From NCBI GenBank assembly GCA_963675135.1, contig OY776126.1, forward strand, positions 24,865,195 through 24,929,194: 64,000 bases of DNA. Direction: 5' to 3'. A model generated the notes under the pieces. It was given only the letters and a program-made list of their open reading frames with translations. It was not told where the DNA came from and searched no databases. The position numbers and the translations under genes are program-made. Positions within the stretch are counted from its first letter, which is position 1. Each line of letters starts with the position of its first letter. This DNA comes from Galeopsis tetrahit (taxonomy: Eukaryota; Streptophyta; Magnoliopsida; Lamiales; Lamiaceae). Of the stretch, positions 10,363-21,610 are shown piece by piece.

Positions 10363-11160
10363 AATGGCCACAGACGATGACAAGAGCAAGAATGGCAAAA
10401 ATGGTCACTATCGACTCAATGTCCCCGTATTTTTTCCACTCCAGCGATAAGCCTGGAGATGTGTTCGTGACGGATCCACTCCGTGATGGCAATTATGGTG
10501 ATTAGCTCAATGAGATGAGCAATGCCCTTTATACCAAATATAAAATTGAATTCGTCAATGGTGATATTCCGATGCCGAAGGCGAATTCGCCTTATTTGCC
10601 ATACTAGAAACGTGACAGTGCCATGGTTAAGGGCTGGCTCAATAGCAATATGAAGGTGGTTGTTCGATAGAGTGTGAAGTTCAAGACTGCCCGTGAAATT
10701 TGGGCCGACCTTGAAGAGCGTTTTGGTAAGGAAAGTGTGCTGCATACATATGAATCACGTTGCGCACTCAGCCATGTTCGCCAAGATGGATCCTCTGTAT
10801 CTGCATATTACAGCAAACTTCGCAGAATTTGGGATGAAATGACATTCATTTCCACTGGTGTAAACTGCTCTTGTGGTGGCTGCTCGTGTAATATGCCCAA
10901 ACAGTTACGAGAGGAACGTGATCGCGATCACTTGTATGATTTTTTGATGGGGCTTGATGATATTTTTTTTACACATCAAAACACAGATCCTCAGTACCAG
11001 GCCTGTTCATTCCCTCGGTGTTTCCTATCATCTAGTGTCGGAGGATGAACAACACATACAGATTACAGTTGCTCGAAAACCTCAGGTCGAGGCAGCAGCA
11101 TTTCAAACGCATATAAAGAAAGAGCTCGACCCAAACAAACGATAACCTAATCGTGAGAGT
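10363..11160 (+). pseudogene. Gag of short-LTR copia
   Basis: Gag begins near ATGGCCACAGACGATGACAA at 10363. The best frame is 10674-11048, with KFKTAREIWADLEERFG, SAYYSKLRRIWDEM and the Cys-rich CSCGGCSCNM motif followed by DHLYDFLMGLDD. All of these are typical of the RE-type copia Gag. Stops and frameshifts interrupt it on both sides (stop before 10674, frame change after 11000). Confidence 0.85.
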
Positions 11161-11444
11161 CGATATTGCACACATTGTGGGAAAAAAATCACATTTATGA
11201 AATGTGATTTGAACGCATAGGGTATCCTACGGATTAGGGTCGAAAAGGTGGAAAGGATGGCAAGAGCTCTAGTGGTAGTCGAGATGCTCGTGATGGAGGG
11301 AGTCACAATTCCAAGCCCCGGCCTGCACCACCTCAAGCAATCCATGTTGATGGAGAACAGAGTCTTGCTGCAAATTTAATAACAAATCAATTGAATCGCT
11401 TGGCTCAATTTTCATGGACTTAGATTGACACACCACAATAGTTC

Positions 11445-12885
11445 ATGACGCCAACGGTCAACGTGGCTGGTATGATACCTTGCACGAGACCTTGGATCAT
11501 TCATTCTGGTGGTACAGAACACATTATATGTGATGAACGAATTTTGACCGATCTTATGGCGAATGCTTCTGAGTTACCTGTCAATATTCTGAATCGTGAC
11601 ATTATACCCGTTAAGAGTGTTGGAAACACTTTCTTACCGAATGGAATTTCCATTCACCGAGTTCTTAATATTCCTTCATCTCAATGTAATTTACTTTCAG
11701 ATAGTAGATTGACTAAAGATTTGAATTGTGTTAACACCTTTTTTAGTGATTTTTGTGTATTACAAGACTTACCCTCGAGGAAGCTGATTGGCACAGGTAG
11801 GCACTGTGATGGTCTCTATTATTTGGAGACCTTGAAGACCGAGGGTGTGGCTTTGTCAGTAAGAGCATATTCGATTTTGTGGCACATGATATTGGGCCAT
11901 GCGTACAATGGCAAACTTCAACAAGTTATTTCTTTAAAGAGTTTTAGATGAGATAATTAGTTTTATGATCCTTGTATGCGAGCAAAGCAAACTCGCCTTC
12001 CTTTCCCTTCAAGTTCAATAAAAAGTTATTGTTATTTTGAGTTATTATATTGTGATGTTTAGGGAGGTTAGAAAACTGCGTCATTTTTTGGGGCTCGTCA
12101 CTTTCTCTCCATTGTTGACGATTTTAGACGAGGGATTTGGGTGTTTCTCGTTAAGAATAAATCTGATGTTGGACAATCATTAATCAATTTTTTCGACATG
12201 ATACAAAATCAATTTGAGTGCAAAATTAAATGTATTCGAACTTACAATGGACAAGAATTTCGATCAACACTCGTATCCAACTATTATAGCTCTCATGGCA
12301 TTCTTCTTGAGACCTCATGCACAGACACCACACAATAGAATGGGGTCGTAGAACTTCAACATAGGCACATTCTTGAGGTAGCCTGGGCATTACGGTTTGA
12401 AGTTGATCTCCCAATTGAGTCTTGGGGAGAATGTGTACTTACGGCGGTAAATATCATTAATCGCCTCCCATCTTCTGTTGTCTCAAATAAAACTCCTCAC
12501 GATATATTTCTTGAGCAGCTGCCCAACTATGAACATATACGAGTTTTTAGGTGTCTCGTGTATGCATGTGACAACAGGCACAAGGACAAGTTTGTCGAGA
12601 GGGGGAGCCCTGCCATTTTCGTAGGATATCCAATTGGCCAAAAAGGTTATCGTGTGTTTGATCATCAGACGGGAAAAATATTTACATCTAGAGACGTCAA
12701 ATTCTTTAAAGACATTTTTCCTTTTAAATCAAAGGTTAACAACATATCCTTCCAAGAGTCTGTGGTGAGGCACTTCATTTGGTATTGGGATTACACCATA
12801 ATATTGCAAGTACACATCCTCCACCTTGGCAACATACCAGAAATGTTGATCACAATTCCCACTCACGAATTTCTGGGCTGAATGA
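11445..12885 (+). pseudogene. Protease and integrase of short-LTR copia
   Basis: The protease motif reads WIIHSGGTEHI where the family has an Asp-Ser-Gly-Ala core, so the catalytic Asp is now His. The GAG-pre-integrase region follows (LWHMILGHAYNGKL), then integrase fragments SIVDDF, IRTYNGQEF and NGVVELQHRHIL. The second catalytic Asp of integrase has become Tyr. The C-terminal domain (GSPAIFVGYPIGQKGYRVFD) is at 12600-12665. Several stops and frame changes separate these blocks. Confidence 0.88.
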
Positions 12886-13249
12886 AACTGTGCAAAACTT
12901 GGCTACCGTTACAAATTCTAATCTACCATCGGGCGATATTATTTCTGATCCCTTGTTCACTATTGTGGCAACTGGACTGCCCATGACTCATGAATTTGCC
13001 ACTCAAGCAAGCCAACAAATTAAAAGACGTCCCAAACATTTGGACGCCTTCGAAATTGACTTGCCACCCTTGGTCGACCATTCACAGCCCGTTGCCAATT
13101 CGATAACCTCAACGGTATATCCCCTCTCTCATTTCATTAATTATGAAAAATTCTCACCTTTTCATAAAGTCTTCTTAGTGGCCATCACTTCACGTGATGA
13201 GCTGAAGCATTTTTCACAGGCTATTAAGGATCATTTATGGAGAGAGGTC

Positions 13250-14263
13250 GGCCATGCAAAAGGAGATTCGAGTGTTGGAGGATAATGGCACTTGGAAATT
13301 AGTTCACCCTCCAATTGGAAAGAAGCTTGTAGACTCCAAATGGGTTTACAAAATTAAGTACAAACTGACTAGGAGATAGAGCGATATAAAGCTCGTCTAG
13401 TGGCAAGAGGGTTTACTCAAATCGAAGGCATGGATTTTCATGAGACTTTTTCCCCTGTTGTGAAACTCGTCACTTTTCGTTGCATGTTGGTCATTGCCGC
13501 TAAGAGAAATACGTATGTGCATCAGTTAGACGTGAATAATGCTTTTTTGAATGGGGATCTTCATGAAGAAGTTTATATGCTAGTTCCGCAAGGCTTTGCT
13601 AAAGAGGGCGATAAGCGAGTTTGCAAATTACAAAAATCACTATATGGATTGCGTCAGGCCTCAAGGAATTGGTATCACAAGTTCACTCAGGCTCTTGTAG
13701 CCATTGGCTTCCGCTAGTCTCGAGCGGATCATTAACTATTCATTTTCCGTAAAGGTGCCACTTATGTTTCTGCATTAATTTATGTTGATGACGTATTGTT
13801 GGCTGGGAATGATATTGTTCATATTGATCACGTCAAAAATTATTTGCATGAGAAGTTTAGTATCAAAGACTTGGGTAACTTGAAGTATTTTCTCGGCATT
13901 GAGGTAGCAAGGGCACCCGATGGGTTTTTGTACTCAGTCAACGGAAATACACTCTTCGATATATTGGAGGAGAGTGGTTTTCAGGCAGGACGTCCGAGCA
14001 GCTTCCCCATAGAGCAAAACTTGAAGTTGAGGCCAGATGACGATACTCCTTTCGTTGATTCTCCCCAATATCAAAGGCTTAATGGTCACCTACTATATCT
14101 TACAGTTACAAGGCCAAACATAGTCTTATCAGTAAATCAATTAAGTTAGTTTCTGGGCAAGCCTTGTTAGTCGCACCTTACTGCTGCATATATTAAGGTA
14201 CTTGAAACACACACCAGGCTAGGGTCTTTTCTTGCCAGCTGACAGGAATTTTAACTTCGAAGG
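13250..14263 (+). pseudogene. Reverse transcriptase of short-LTR copia, 5' portion
   Basis: Pieces in two main frames cover EIRVLEDNGTWKLV, ARGFTQIEGMDFHETFSPVV, HQLDVNNAFLNGDL, KSLYGLRQASRNWYHKF and, after a stop near 13716, YVDDVLLAGND and SIKDLGNLKYFLGIEVAR. The catalytic YVDD is preserved. The domain runs into the solo LTR at 14264 and resumes as RNase H at 15566. Confidence 0.9.
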
Positions 14264-15560
14264 TGTTGGTCCCAAAGTTGAGTTAATAACGAGTAAGCTA
14301 GTGAAAATGTCTAGAGGGGGGTGAATAGACTTTTCAAAATTCTTTCGAAATATCAAAGTACAATATGCGGAATACGAAATTAACAATGAGCCCAATTCAA
14401 GATTATACTCAACTTAAATTCGAGAACTCTGTTCTATACTCAATTAGTTAAGTTCAGTTAAGTAATTCAACTGATTAAGCAATTTAAACAATCAAAACTG
14501 TAAAGTAAATCAAACACAAGATTTTATAGTGGTTCGACAACTTGTCTACATCCACTCTCACAAACCCAGTTGTGATGTTTCCACTAAACTCTTCCAATCG
14601 AGTACAAGTGTATATTTCCTGTCTTTAAAGTCCCAAGAAGAAGACTTAGATCTTCAACAGACTATACCTCCAGATATGTCTACGATCTTACTAGAAATTT
14701 TACAAGTATCTAGCACCTTGAAAAATAACACACAAAAAAACTAAAAACTTCTTTGTTCTTCAGTAGTAGCCTTCTGAATTCTTCACTTGTCTTCTGGCTA
14801 TCTTTCTGAACTTCAATCAACTCTGAGAGTAAACTTCAAATATATCTTTGATAATGCTTCACTTGAGTATGAACGTCCGTGTATCAGTCGTAATTCTTCA
14901 GTCGTTAGTAACCAATAAATACCTTGGGGTATTTATAGACTTCAATCTTCAAGAACTTAGTAAGTTGTAACCAACTTTTCTTGATAACTACCTTCAACTG
15001 AATCTTCTTATCAATCCACGCGTTTCTGTTATGAATTAGTTATTCCATAACTAACTTTTATATCTTTATGTCTTTACGCGTATTTGTAACTAACTTCAAG
15101 TTGACTTGTCTTGTGTAGTCTTCTTATCTTTGAGTAGTAGACTTCGACTCTTCTTGTCTGATCTTCTTTCTTCAAACAGTAAAGTAGACTATACTAATCT
15201 TATCAAGACTATTACATTACTTTAAGCTTTTATAATTCAAGCTTAGTCAACTTATAAACTATACAATGAATCTAATCTATTACATAAACAAACATGAGCT
15301 CTATACATTAATTAAATAGCTCAGTAACAATCTAACATGTATGAAGTACTTATAAATCGTACTTATCTTTTAAATACTTTTCTTTTAAACTGTACTTGTC
15401 TTTTGAATTCTACTGATCTGTACAAGATGACTTCAACTCAACTAGACTAGATTAGTCAACACTTAGAAAAATATTCAAGTCTTCTTTTTGGCTTATCAAA
15501 ACTTTATCTTTTATCTTTTGTTCATCATTTAGGACTTGTTCTAGGATTCATATCCCAACA
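14264..15560 (-). repeat. Solo LTR of a Sirevirus-like family inside short-LTR copia
   Basis: The 1297-bp segment runs TGTTGGTCCC...ATCCCAACA on the plus strand and is flanked by a perfect five-base duplication, GAAGG (14259-14263 and 15561-15565). Removing it rejoins the host copia at the RNase H motif FCDADWGGC. It shares the LTR ends, the CTAGAGGGGGGTGAATAGAC block, the TTATAGTGGTTCG block and a TATAAATA box with the copy 1 and copy 2 LTRs, but is otherwise well diverged, so it is a related subfamily. No internal region remains, which fits LTR-LTR recombination. Confidence 0.92.
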
Positions 15561-15565
15561 GAAGG

Positions 15566-16025
15566 TTTCTGCGACGCTGATTGGGGTGGTTGTGCTTTTA
15601 CCCGACGGTCGAGTTCGGGTTATGTTGTGTCCTTGGGAGGCTCACCCATCTCTGGGAAGACTAAAAAACAGTTTGTTGTCTCCCGTTCTTCTGCCATGGC
15701 TATTACGGTGAGTGAGATTATGTGGTTACGTTGGTTGTTGAAGGATTTTGGTGTACATCAATCGGGACCGACTCCCCTATTTTGCGACAACCAAGCGGCG
15801 CGCCACATTGCAGCTAATCCGGTGTTCCATGAACGGACGAAGAATGTTGAGATGGACTGTTATTTTGTCCGTGAGCGGGTCGCTAGTGGCGATATACAAC
15901 GACGTCCCATTTCAACCACTGACCAGGTTGTAGATATCTTGACCAAAGCTCTAGCTAGGTGCTGGTCGGTTTCAATTTCTCCGGAGCAAGCTGGGTGTTC
16001 ACAACCTTCACACTCCACCCCTTGA
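15566..16025 (+). pseudogene. RNase H of short-LTR copia
   Basis: It encodes FCDADWGGCAFTRRSSSGYV, then SLGGSPISGKTKKQ, SSAMAITVSEIMWLRWLL, FCDNQAARHIAANPVFHERT and VVDILTKALAR, the copia RNase H domain. The first Asp motif and CDNQAA are retained. A T is missing from the usual EAEYRA block (SSAMAITVSE), a sign of decay. A polypurine tract (TTGAGGGGAGG, 16022-16032) follows at the 3' LTR. Confidence 0.88.
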
Positions 16026-16032
16026 GGGGAGG

Positions 16033-16246
16033 TATTGGAATATATGATTCGAATATTGAGTTGCCATATATCCTCTATTTTCCTTATATGTAGTTGCATT
16101 CCTTATGTTTATGTCTTTCCTTTTATACTGCCATGGGCCGGTTGTATAGAAGCCCATTGATACTAGGTTTTCTTATTGTGTTGTACATATGCATGCATGA
16201 ATATCAATGAGAATCCAATGCGGAGCAATACGCACTATTCTTAATA
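16033..16246 (+). repeat. 3' LTR of short-LTR copia
   Basis: It is the partner of 10064-10283, preceded by a polypurine tract and followed by GCACA and then 14-3-3 exon 5 sequence. Confidence 0.9.
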
Positions 16247-16434
16247 GCACAACAATCGAAATCGCAAGCGAAGCATTTAATGAAGCGAATTCTAGGCTTG
16301 ATGGCTTGAATGAGGAAGCATACAAAGATATTACCAATATTATGAAGTTTCTTAGGGACAATATCACATATTGGAAACGTGAAATAACTGGAGATGTAGT
16401 CAATTTAAAAGAAGGCGGCATTGCTTCAATTTAG
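16247..16434 (+). pseudogene. 14-3-3 copy A, exon 5 (C-terminal helices)
   Basis: The frame reads TIEIASEAFNEANSRLDGLN followed by EEAYKDITNIMKFLRDNITYW, matching 14-3-3 helices 8 and 9, and ends with a short acidic-poor tail at TAG 16432-16434. The copia insertion separates it from exon 4. It is closer to copy C exon 5 (62376) than to copy B. The exon frame is undamaged, but the gene lacks exons 1-3 here and has a 6-kb insertion, so it is a pseudogene. Confidence 0.85.
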
Positions 16435-16798
16435 AGCCTGCAATATCACATATTGGGATCTATCGAATTTTTTTTCAAAGTCAATTGAACATTTCGAATA
16501 TTGGCTGCTAGCTACATGTTGATATTTGTACTTTTTGGTGATGTGGCTCAGTAATATTTCGACTTTTTTACTGCCTAAACAAGTAAGGAATCTTGAACTT
16601 GAATGATTTTGAATCTTCTTAAACTACTTTAATTTTAGAAATGAATGTGGAGAATAGTCACGTACCCTTTTATGATCGACACAGGTTTGATAAGGTGTAA
16701 CCTGAAAGAATTCCGTTTCATCTAAAAGTCCGAACTTGTAGTGATCGAGGTGGGGAATTAATTATTGTATTAATACCTAATATAACCAATACAACTTG
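16435..16798. other. No recognisable feature (copy A 3' flank)
   Basis: AT-rich, non-coding sequence downstream of the 14-3-3 stop codon. I see no gene, transposon terminus or conserved motif in it. Confidence 0.5.
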
Positions 16799-17095
16799 CA
16801 CAATACTTACAAAAAACACCTCAATTAACAACCAATTAGAGACCGTAAAAATGGTCTCTAAACGCATTAGAGACCGTTTTGAGACCGTTTTTGATTGGTC
16901 ACTATTAGGTTCGTTTTAAATATTTTGAGACTGTTTTCATGTATCGGTCTCAAATTATAGACCGATTTTTTTCGGTCTCTAAATTGTAGCGGTTTACAAA
17001 CGGTCTCAAACAATTGGTCGGCCCGAACTATTTTCGGGCCCTGAGACGGTCTCAAAACGGTCTTTAATTTAGAGACCGCCACATCCGGTATCGAA

Positions 17096-17292
17096 CCCCG
17101 ACCCACGCGACCGAACTAAACACACACCTGACCCGAACCGAAACCACACCCGCCCTAACCCGAACCCACACCCGCACTGACCCGACCCACCCGACCCGAA
17201 CCCACACCCAACCCGACCCCCATACCCACCCACACCCGACCCGAACCGACACACCCGACCCGACCCCCATACCCACCCACACCCACTTTATT
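17096..17292. repeat. C-rich imperfect repeat (CACCCGACCC-like)
   Basis: About 200 bases are composed of variants of ACCCGAACC, CACACCCG and ACCCGACCC, including two copies of a CCCCCATACCCACCCACACC segment. On the minus strand this is a run of short G-blocks. The Gly/Val-rich ORFs read from it are compositional artefacts. Confidence 0.75.
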
Positions 17293-17788
17293 TAAATGAC
17301 CATTTATTTGGTCTTGGTGGGATTTGATCCCGGGTGGATGGGTGTCCATTACTGGGCACCCACCACTTTGACAAGTAATTGTCTTGTGTAATTTTTAAAA
17401 TTAATTATATATATATTAATTAATTTCTTTATTATATACTCCCTCCATCCCACTATATAAATCCGACAATAAGTTTCTCATTCAATTTTTTTTTTCATAT
17501 TATTTTTTCTCTTCTCCTTCTATTTCTCAATCACATCACTTATATTTTATTTATAATTTTATTATATTTAATCTCATACTCATCTAATATTTTTTCTCAT
17601 CAATTTATTTATCTCATCTTTTAATATTCTAGTATCAATTCTTTCAAACAGAATCTCGAAATAGAAAAACCCAAAAATTACCTTAACTTAAATTCGGTGG
17701 AGACGATTGATAACCAACAGGCGGCGGCTTAGAGGCGGTGTCAGGGATATCTTCTTAAGAACAGGGACGGAGTTGGAGTCGTCGCGTC

Positions 17789-18438
17789 TAGAGCCGACAA
17801 TTTGGGCTCGATCCGATGGGCTGGCTCGGTCAACCCGAAATATAGTATGGGTTGGGCTCTAAAATTAGAGGCCCATATAGAACTGGGCCTATTTGGCCTG
17901 ACCCGATGGAACCGGTGGGCCTAATGGGCTAGGCTGAATTTGGCCCGCTGGCCCATGGACAACCCGTTTGGCCCGATCAATATTTTTTCTTTAAACAAAT
18001 AGATAATTAAAATAAGTAAAGTATTTTATATTTAAATATTTTTGTATTTTTATTTTATTTTGACTTTGAAATTTGAACTTGTGAATTATTTATAATTTTA
18101 TTTGAAGTTGTTATATAGTGTAATATTATACTGATTATGACCGTTTATGAATTATGTATAGTTAATACTTTAGTATTGCATATTTTTAATTATTATTATT
18201 TGTATAAATAAAAATTATATGTGAGTATATGAGCAATACAACATTTATATATATAATTTTTGCTAAAAATATTTTTTTAAAAAAATATTTCATGGGCTGG
18301 GCCGGCCCGCTAGTCTAGGATGGGCTAGGTTGGGCTCACATTTTATAGGCCTGACAAATTCATGGGCCGGCCCGACCCAACCCACGAACATCGCTTGGCT
18401 AGATGGGCCAGGCCGGACGGCCCAATTTGCCATCTCTA
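17789..18438. mobile_element. hAT-type MITE nested in the CACTA-like element
   Basis: The ends are inverted (TAGAGCCGACAATTTGGGC and, reversed, TAGAGATGGCAAATTGGGC). They are flanked by near-matching eight-base repeats, GTCGCGTC (17781-17788) and GTCGCTGC (18439-18446). The flanks inside each end are rich in GGCCCG/GGGCC motifs, as in a widespread plant hAT MITE group. It is 650 bp with no coding content. Confidence 0.7.
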
Positions 18439-18884
18439 GTCGCTGCAAGAGAGCAAGAGAGAATTGCGAGGGCCGTGAGAAATTGCATAGGGTGAAAGTG
18501 AAAGAGGCGGTACAAATGAACTAGGGTTTATAGACGGGTTACAAACGGGTTTATAAACGGGTTAGAGACCGTATTCACAAAACGGTCTCTAAATGAGCGG
18601 GCAAAAATGACGGTCAAAATAAAATTTGGGAATTAGAATTCTTAATACCAATTAAAGACCGCTAATGCGGTCTCAAAACAAAATTTAAAATCAGAAATTT
18701 AATTTCAGGTTAGAGACCGTATTGACGGTCTCTAAACGGTCTGAATACATAAAATTAAAGACTGAAATGAAATCGGTCTCAAAATTCATAATTTTTTCAA
18801 AATGGTCTCAAATCAGTCTTTATTTGACACCGTTTTATGACGGTCTCAAAACTTTGGTCTCTAATTTAAGCATTTTTTGTAGTG

Positions 18885-19594
18885 TCAATGCATGTTTTGC
18901 ATTGTTCATTTACTAATTAGTCGGAGGATGAGAGACAACATTGACATGGTCTTGGGTCCGATCTGCTCATATATCTTTGGCGAGTTATGTGACCTCTCTC
19001 GCCGTCCTAACTAGGTTAAAATATGGGTAAATTAAGAGCTTCAATAAAAATTTATAATAACTTTATAGAGAAAAGTGCACTTTTGATCCCATCCTTCAGA
19101 CCTCCATAATTTTTTGTTTTGGCCCTGTCGTGAAATTTTTACACTTTTGTTCCTAAACTCCCTGTAACCTTAATTTCATCAAAATTGAGGGAAATGCATA
19201 ATTTTCTGGCGCAATTTTTGCAACCCTACCATAATTATATACATGATCATAAACCGTAAAATACTCATTCTTACAACACAAACTCAATACCAACATAAAA
19301 GAGATAAAAAACGAGCAAAACATCATCTTCTTCAACACGTACAAATATGCCAACATCAATTTGTGCGCTATTGTTGATGTCTGTGGCACTAGAATTAGCT
19401 AGTTATTATTGAAGCTTCTTCCATGGAAGAGCGACAAACCAATAGCTAGTTGGGGAGCCTGATTCTGGCTCTCCGATAGGGATTGCTATTGTTGTTGTTG
19501 CCAAAGTTGTGGCTGAGGTTAAAGAAGAAATGAAGGAAGAAGAAGTGGAATCATGAAGTATAGGGACCCTTTAGATGTGCTCCCTATAGTATTT
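18885..19594. other. Unclassified intergenic sequence
   Basis: I find no gene. The stretch around 19075-19160 (GTGCACTTTTGATCCC, TTGTTTTGGCCC) resembles low-complexity repeat ends, but I cannot define boundaries. Short ORFs here have no recognisable similarity. Confidence 0.4.
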
Positions 19595-19602
19595 CTAAAG
19601 TC

Positions 19603-20207
19603 CAGGGGCGGACCCAAGTGTTACTTGGGAGGGACCTTGGCCCCCCTCACTCCTCTATTTACTAGTAGTATGGTATGCATACTGCAACAATTTAGAAAAA
19701 TATTAGTTAATAATTTGTTAGTTACTCTTTTAAATACGCATCTCTTAATAATATAAAGTTAACATATATACAATCTTTTAATTTTAAGTTTTACTAATTT
19801 TAAATGAAAAATTAACTAGGAATATAACGATGGATATTGCGATAGTATTATTAATTGAAATAATTATTTTATATAATTATATATTTCCTCAGTCCCGAAA
19901 ATATTTATACATTAAAATGGATACATAAACTATGAAAATAGTGATTAACGTAGTATTTTATAAACCTTTACCAATAAAATAAATAAATTAGTTGAATTGA
20001 GTGTAAAAATAATATTTTGTGTAAATATATAAATATTATAAGAGTAAAATTTATGGGGAAGTTGCATATTTTGGGGATGTGCAAATTGTGGAACGGACGA
20101 CTAAAGCGGGCCTACAAATAATTGTAAAACGGAAAAGTACTTAATAAAAAATTAGTCACTACTTGATTTTTGGCCCCCCTCCCTATTCAATCCTGGGTCC
20201 GCCCCTG
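19603..20207. mobile_element. hAT-type MITE
   Basis: The ends are CAGGGGCGGACCCA and TGGGTCCGCCCCTG, perfect 14-bp inverted repeats. They are flanked by a perfect eight-base target duplication, CTAAAGTC (19595-19602 and 20208-20215). A GGCCCCCCTC block is repeated near both ends. The 605-bp interior is AT-rich and non-coding. Terminal CAGGGGCGG and an 8-bp duplication identify the hAT superfamily. Confidence 0.92.
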
Positions 20208-20215
20208 CTAAAGTC

Positions 20216-20753
20216 TGACGCCAATAAATGCACATGAAGCAATTTACACCTTGGTCCCTTCGAACATATGGCATTGATAATTTAAGCACGAGGTGGCTTG
20301 AGAGACTTCCTTGAATGGGATATGAAGCAACGAGAATGAACTAGAGTCCAAGACCTTATTGTGTTGTCATTAGACAACTCATTGGTGCGATTATCGTAAG
20401 CTTGGGAATCATACGACTAGCCCAACCAATGCACATGATGATGATGACAACAACGATGGACACGGATCAGGAGATGACTATAAGGACGCCAATAGCTCGA
20501 ATCTTGAAAATGGTTCAACTGTGAGAGAAACTGATATTGTTTTAACTACATAAAATTAATCAAGACTTTTTAAGTATAAAAGTAGAGTTTTAAAATCAAG
20601 AAGGGTATAATTTAGGGAACCTACATTTTTCTACACTAAACCCATTTATTCCAATTGACCAACTTCTTAGTAGTAAGTAGGTTAGTTAATAGTCCTAACT
20701 GAAATACTACGCACTTAAAATGATGTAACCTCACTAAGTAAACAACTTCATGA
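20216..20753. other. Unclassified intergenic sequence
   Basis: There is no convincing gene. A short acidic frame near 20430-20550 (Asp/Gly/Asn-rich, ending at a TAA) looks like a decayed fragment, but I recognise no family. Confidence 0.35.
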
Positions 20754-21068
20754 GGGATATAAACTAATTTAGTCCCATAAATTTTTACCTTTTTTGAAAT
20801 ATTGGTCCAAAAAAAGTTAAATGTACAAATTTAGTCCTATTTTTTTACAATTTGTTTTGTTTTGGTCCCAGAAAAGTTAAATGTAATTGTGAAAAATTGG
20901 AACTAAATTGGTACATTTAACTTTTTTGGGACTACATCGGTACATATAACTTTTTTGGGATCAAAACAAAACAAATTGCAAAAAAATGGGACTAAATTGG
21001 TACATTTAACTTTTTTTGGACCATTTAAAAACGGTTGAAAGTTATGAGACTAAATTGACTCATATCCC
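20754..21068. mobile_element. Foldback/MITE-like inverted repeat
   Basis: The 315-bp segment begins GGGATATAAACTAATTTAGTC and ends in its approximate reverse complement (GACTAAATTGACTCATATCCC). The two halves are imperfect inverted copies built from blocks such as TTTGGTCCCAAAAAAGTTAA and ACTAAATTGGTACATTTAAC. A nine-base direct repeat, ACTTCATGA, flanks it at 20745-20753 and 21077-21085, which would suit a Mutator-type duplication if the right end is 21076. No coding content. Confidence 0.6.
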
Positions 21069-21339
21069 GTTGCACCACTTCATGAAGACGTTCATGAAGA
21101 CGTTTGAGGACATCAAAGGAGAAAAAAATTATTTACGTCACGTAACTTTCACCTTTTTTTAAAAACGACCCAAAAAAGATAAAATTTTAATTTACGTCTC
21201 AATAATTTTGTATATTGCTTAATTTACGTCCATTTTTTGCGGATACACAAAAACGGCATCGTTTCACTCACACTTTTGTCAAGTATGCATAAAAATTACG
21301 AAAAATTGACAGAAGTTGCAACATGGTTAAACTCGACTT

Positions 21340-21610
21340 TTACGGGTTTATTTTTGAGTTTTCGCAAAAATGCCTCATACCAATGGGAATACTTGTTGGG
21401 TTCCCGGGCATTATTTGGACCCTCCATAGTATTCCACTTGGTATTAAATATTGTCCGCTTTGAGCTAAGCCCTCACAGCTTTGCTTTTGAGTTATCCTCA
21501 AAAGGCCTCATACCAATGGAGATACTAGTCCATCCTTCTATAGCCCATGATCCTTCAATGTCATTCTTATGTGGGACATTGTTTGACCCTCAACAAAAGT
21601 TCATTCAAGC
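21340..21610. repeat. Intergenic repeat with duplicated 30-bp motif
   Basis: The motif CCTCATACCAATGG(A/G)GATACT occurs twice in direct orientation, near 21371 and 21505, each preceded by TTTTCGCAAAAATG or TTATCCTCAAAAGG. The longest frame across it has no family signature. It looks like an old repetitive element rather than a gene; I cannot name its class. The surrounding bases to 21895 include a TTCT microsatellite (21703-21726). Confidence 0.45.

Larger units (their letters stand above)
10064..16246 (+). mobile_element. Ty1/copia element with short LTRs, inserted in 14-3-3 copy A
   Basis: The 220-bp 5' LTR (10064-10283) and 214-bp 3' LTR (16033-16246) start TATTGG and end TTAATA, a decayed TG...CA. 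An internal region with gag, protease, integrase, RT and RNase H lies between them on the plus strand. Flanks are GCAAG and GCACA, an imperfect five-base duplication. The LTRs differ at many places by eye, so this is one of the older LTR insertions here. Every domain is broken. A 1297-bp solo LTR of another family sits inside (14264-15560). The insertion point is at the acceptor of 14-3-3 exon 5. Confidence 0.92.
16799..18884. mobile_element. CACTA-like non-autonomous element
   Basis: The right end reads TTTTTTGTAGTG, the complement of CACTACAAAAAA, a common plant CACTA terminus. The left end (CACAATACTTACAAAAAACA) is a degraded version. Both ends carry dense subterminal copies of GAGACCGTTT/CGGTCTC in both orientations (16840-17075 and 18540-18870). 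No transposase is visible. The interior holds a C-rich simple repeat and a nested hAT-type MITE. A three-base target duplication is not clear, so the left boundary is approximate. Confidence 0.65.

Noticed and set aside
17064..17349. Gly/Val-rich minus-strand ORFs
   Set aside because: Translation of a simple C-rich repeat in all three frames; not a gene.
17440..17475. CTCCCTCCATCCCACTATAT as a Stowaway MITE end
   Set aside because: No matching inverted end with TA was found nearby, so it is at most a lone terminus.
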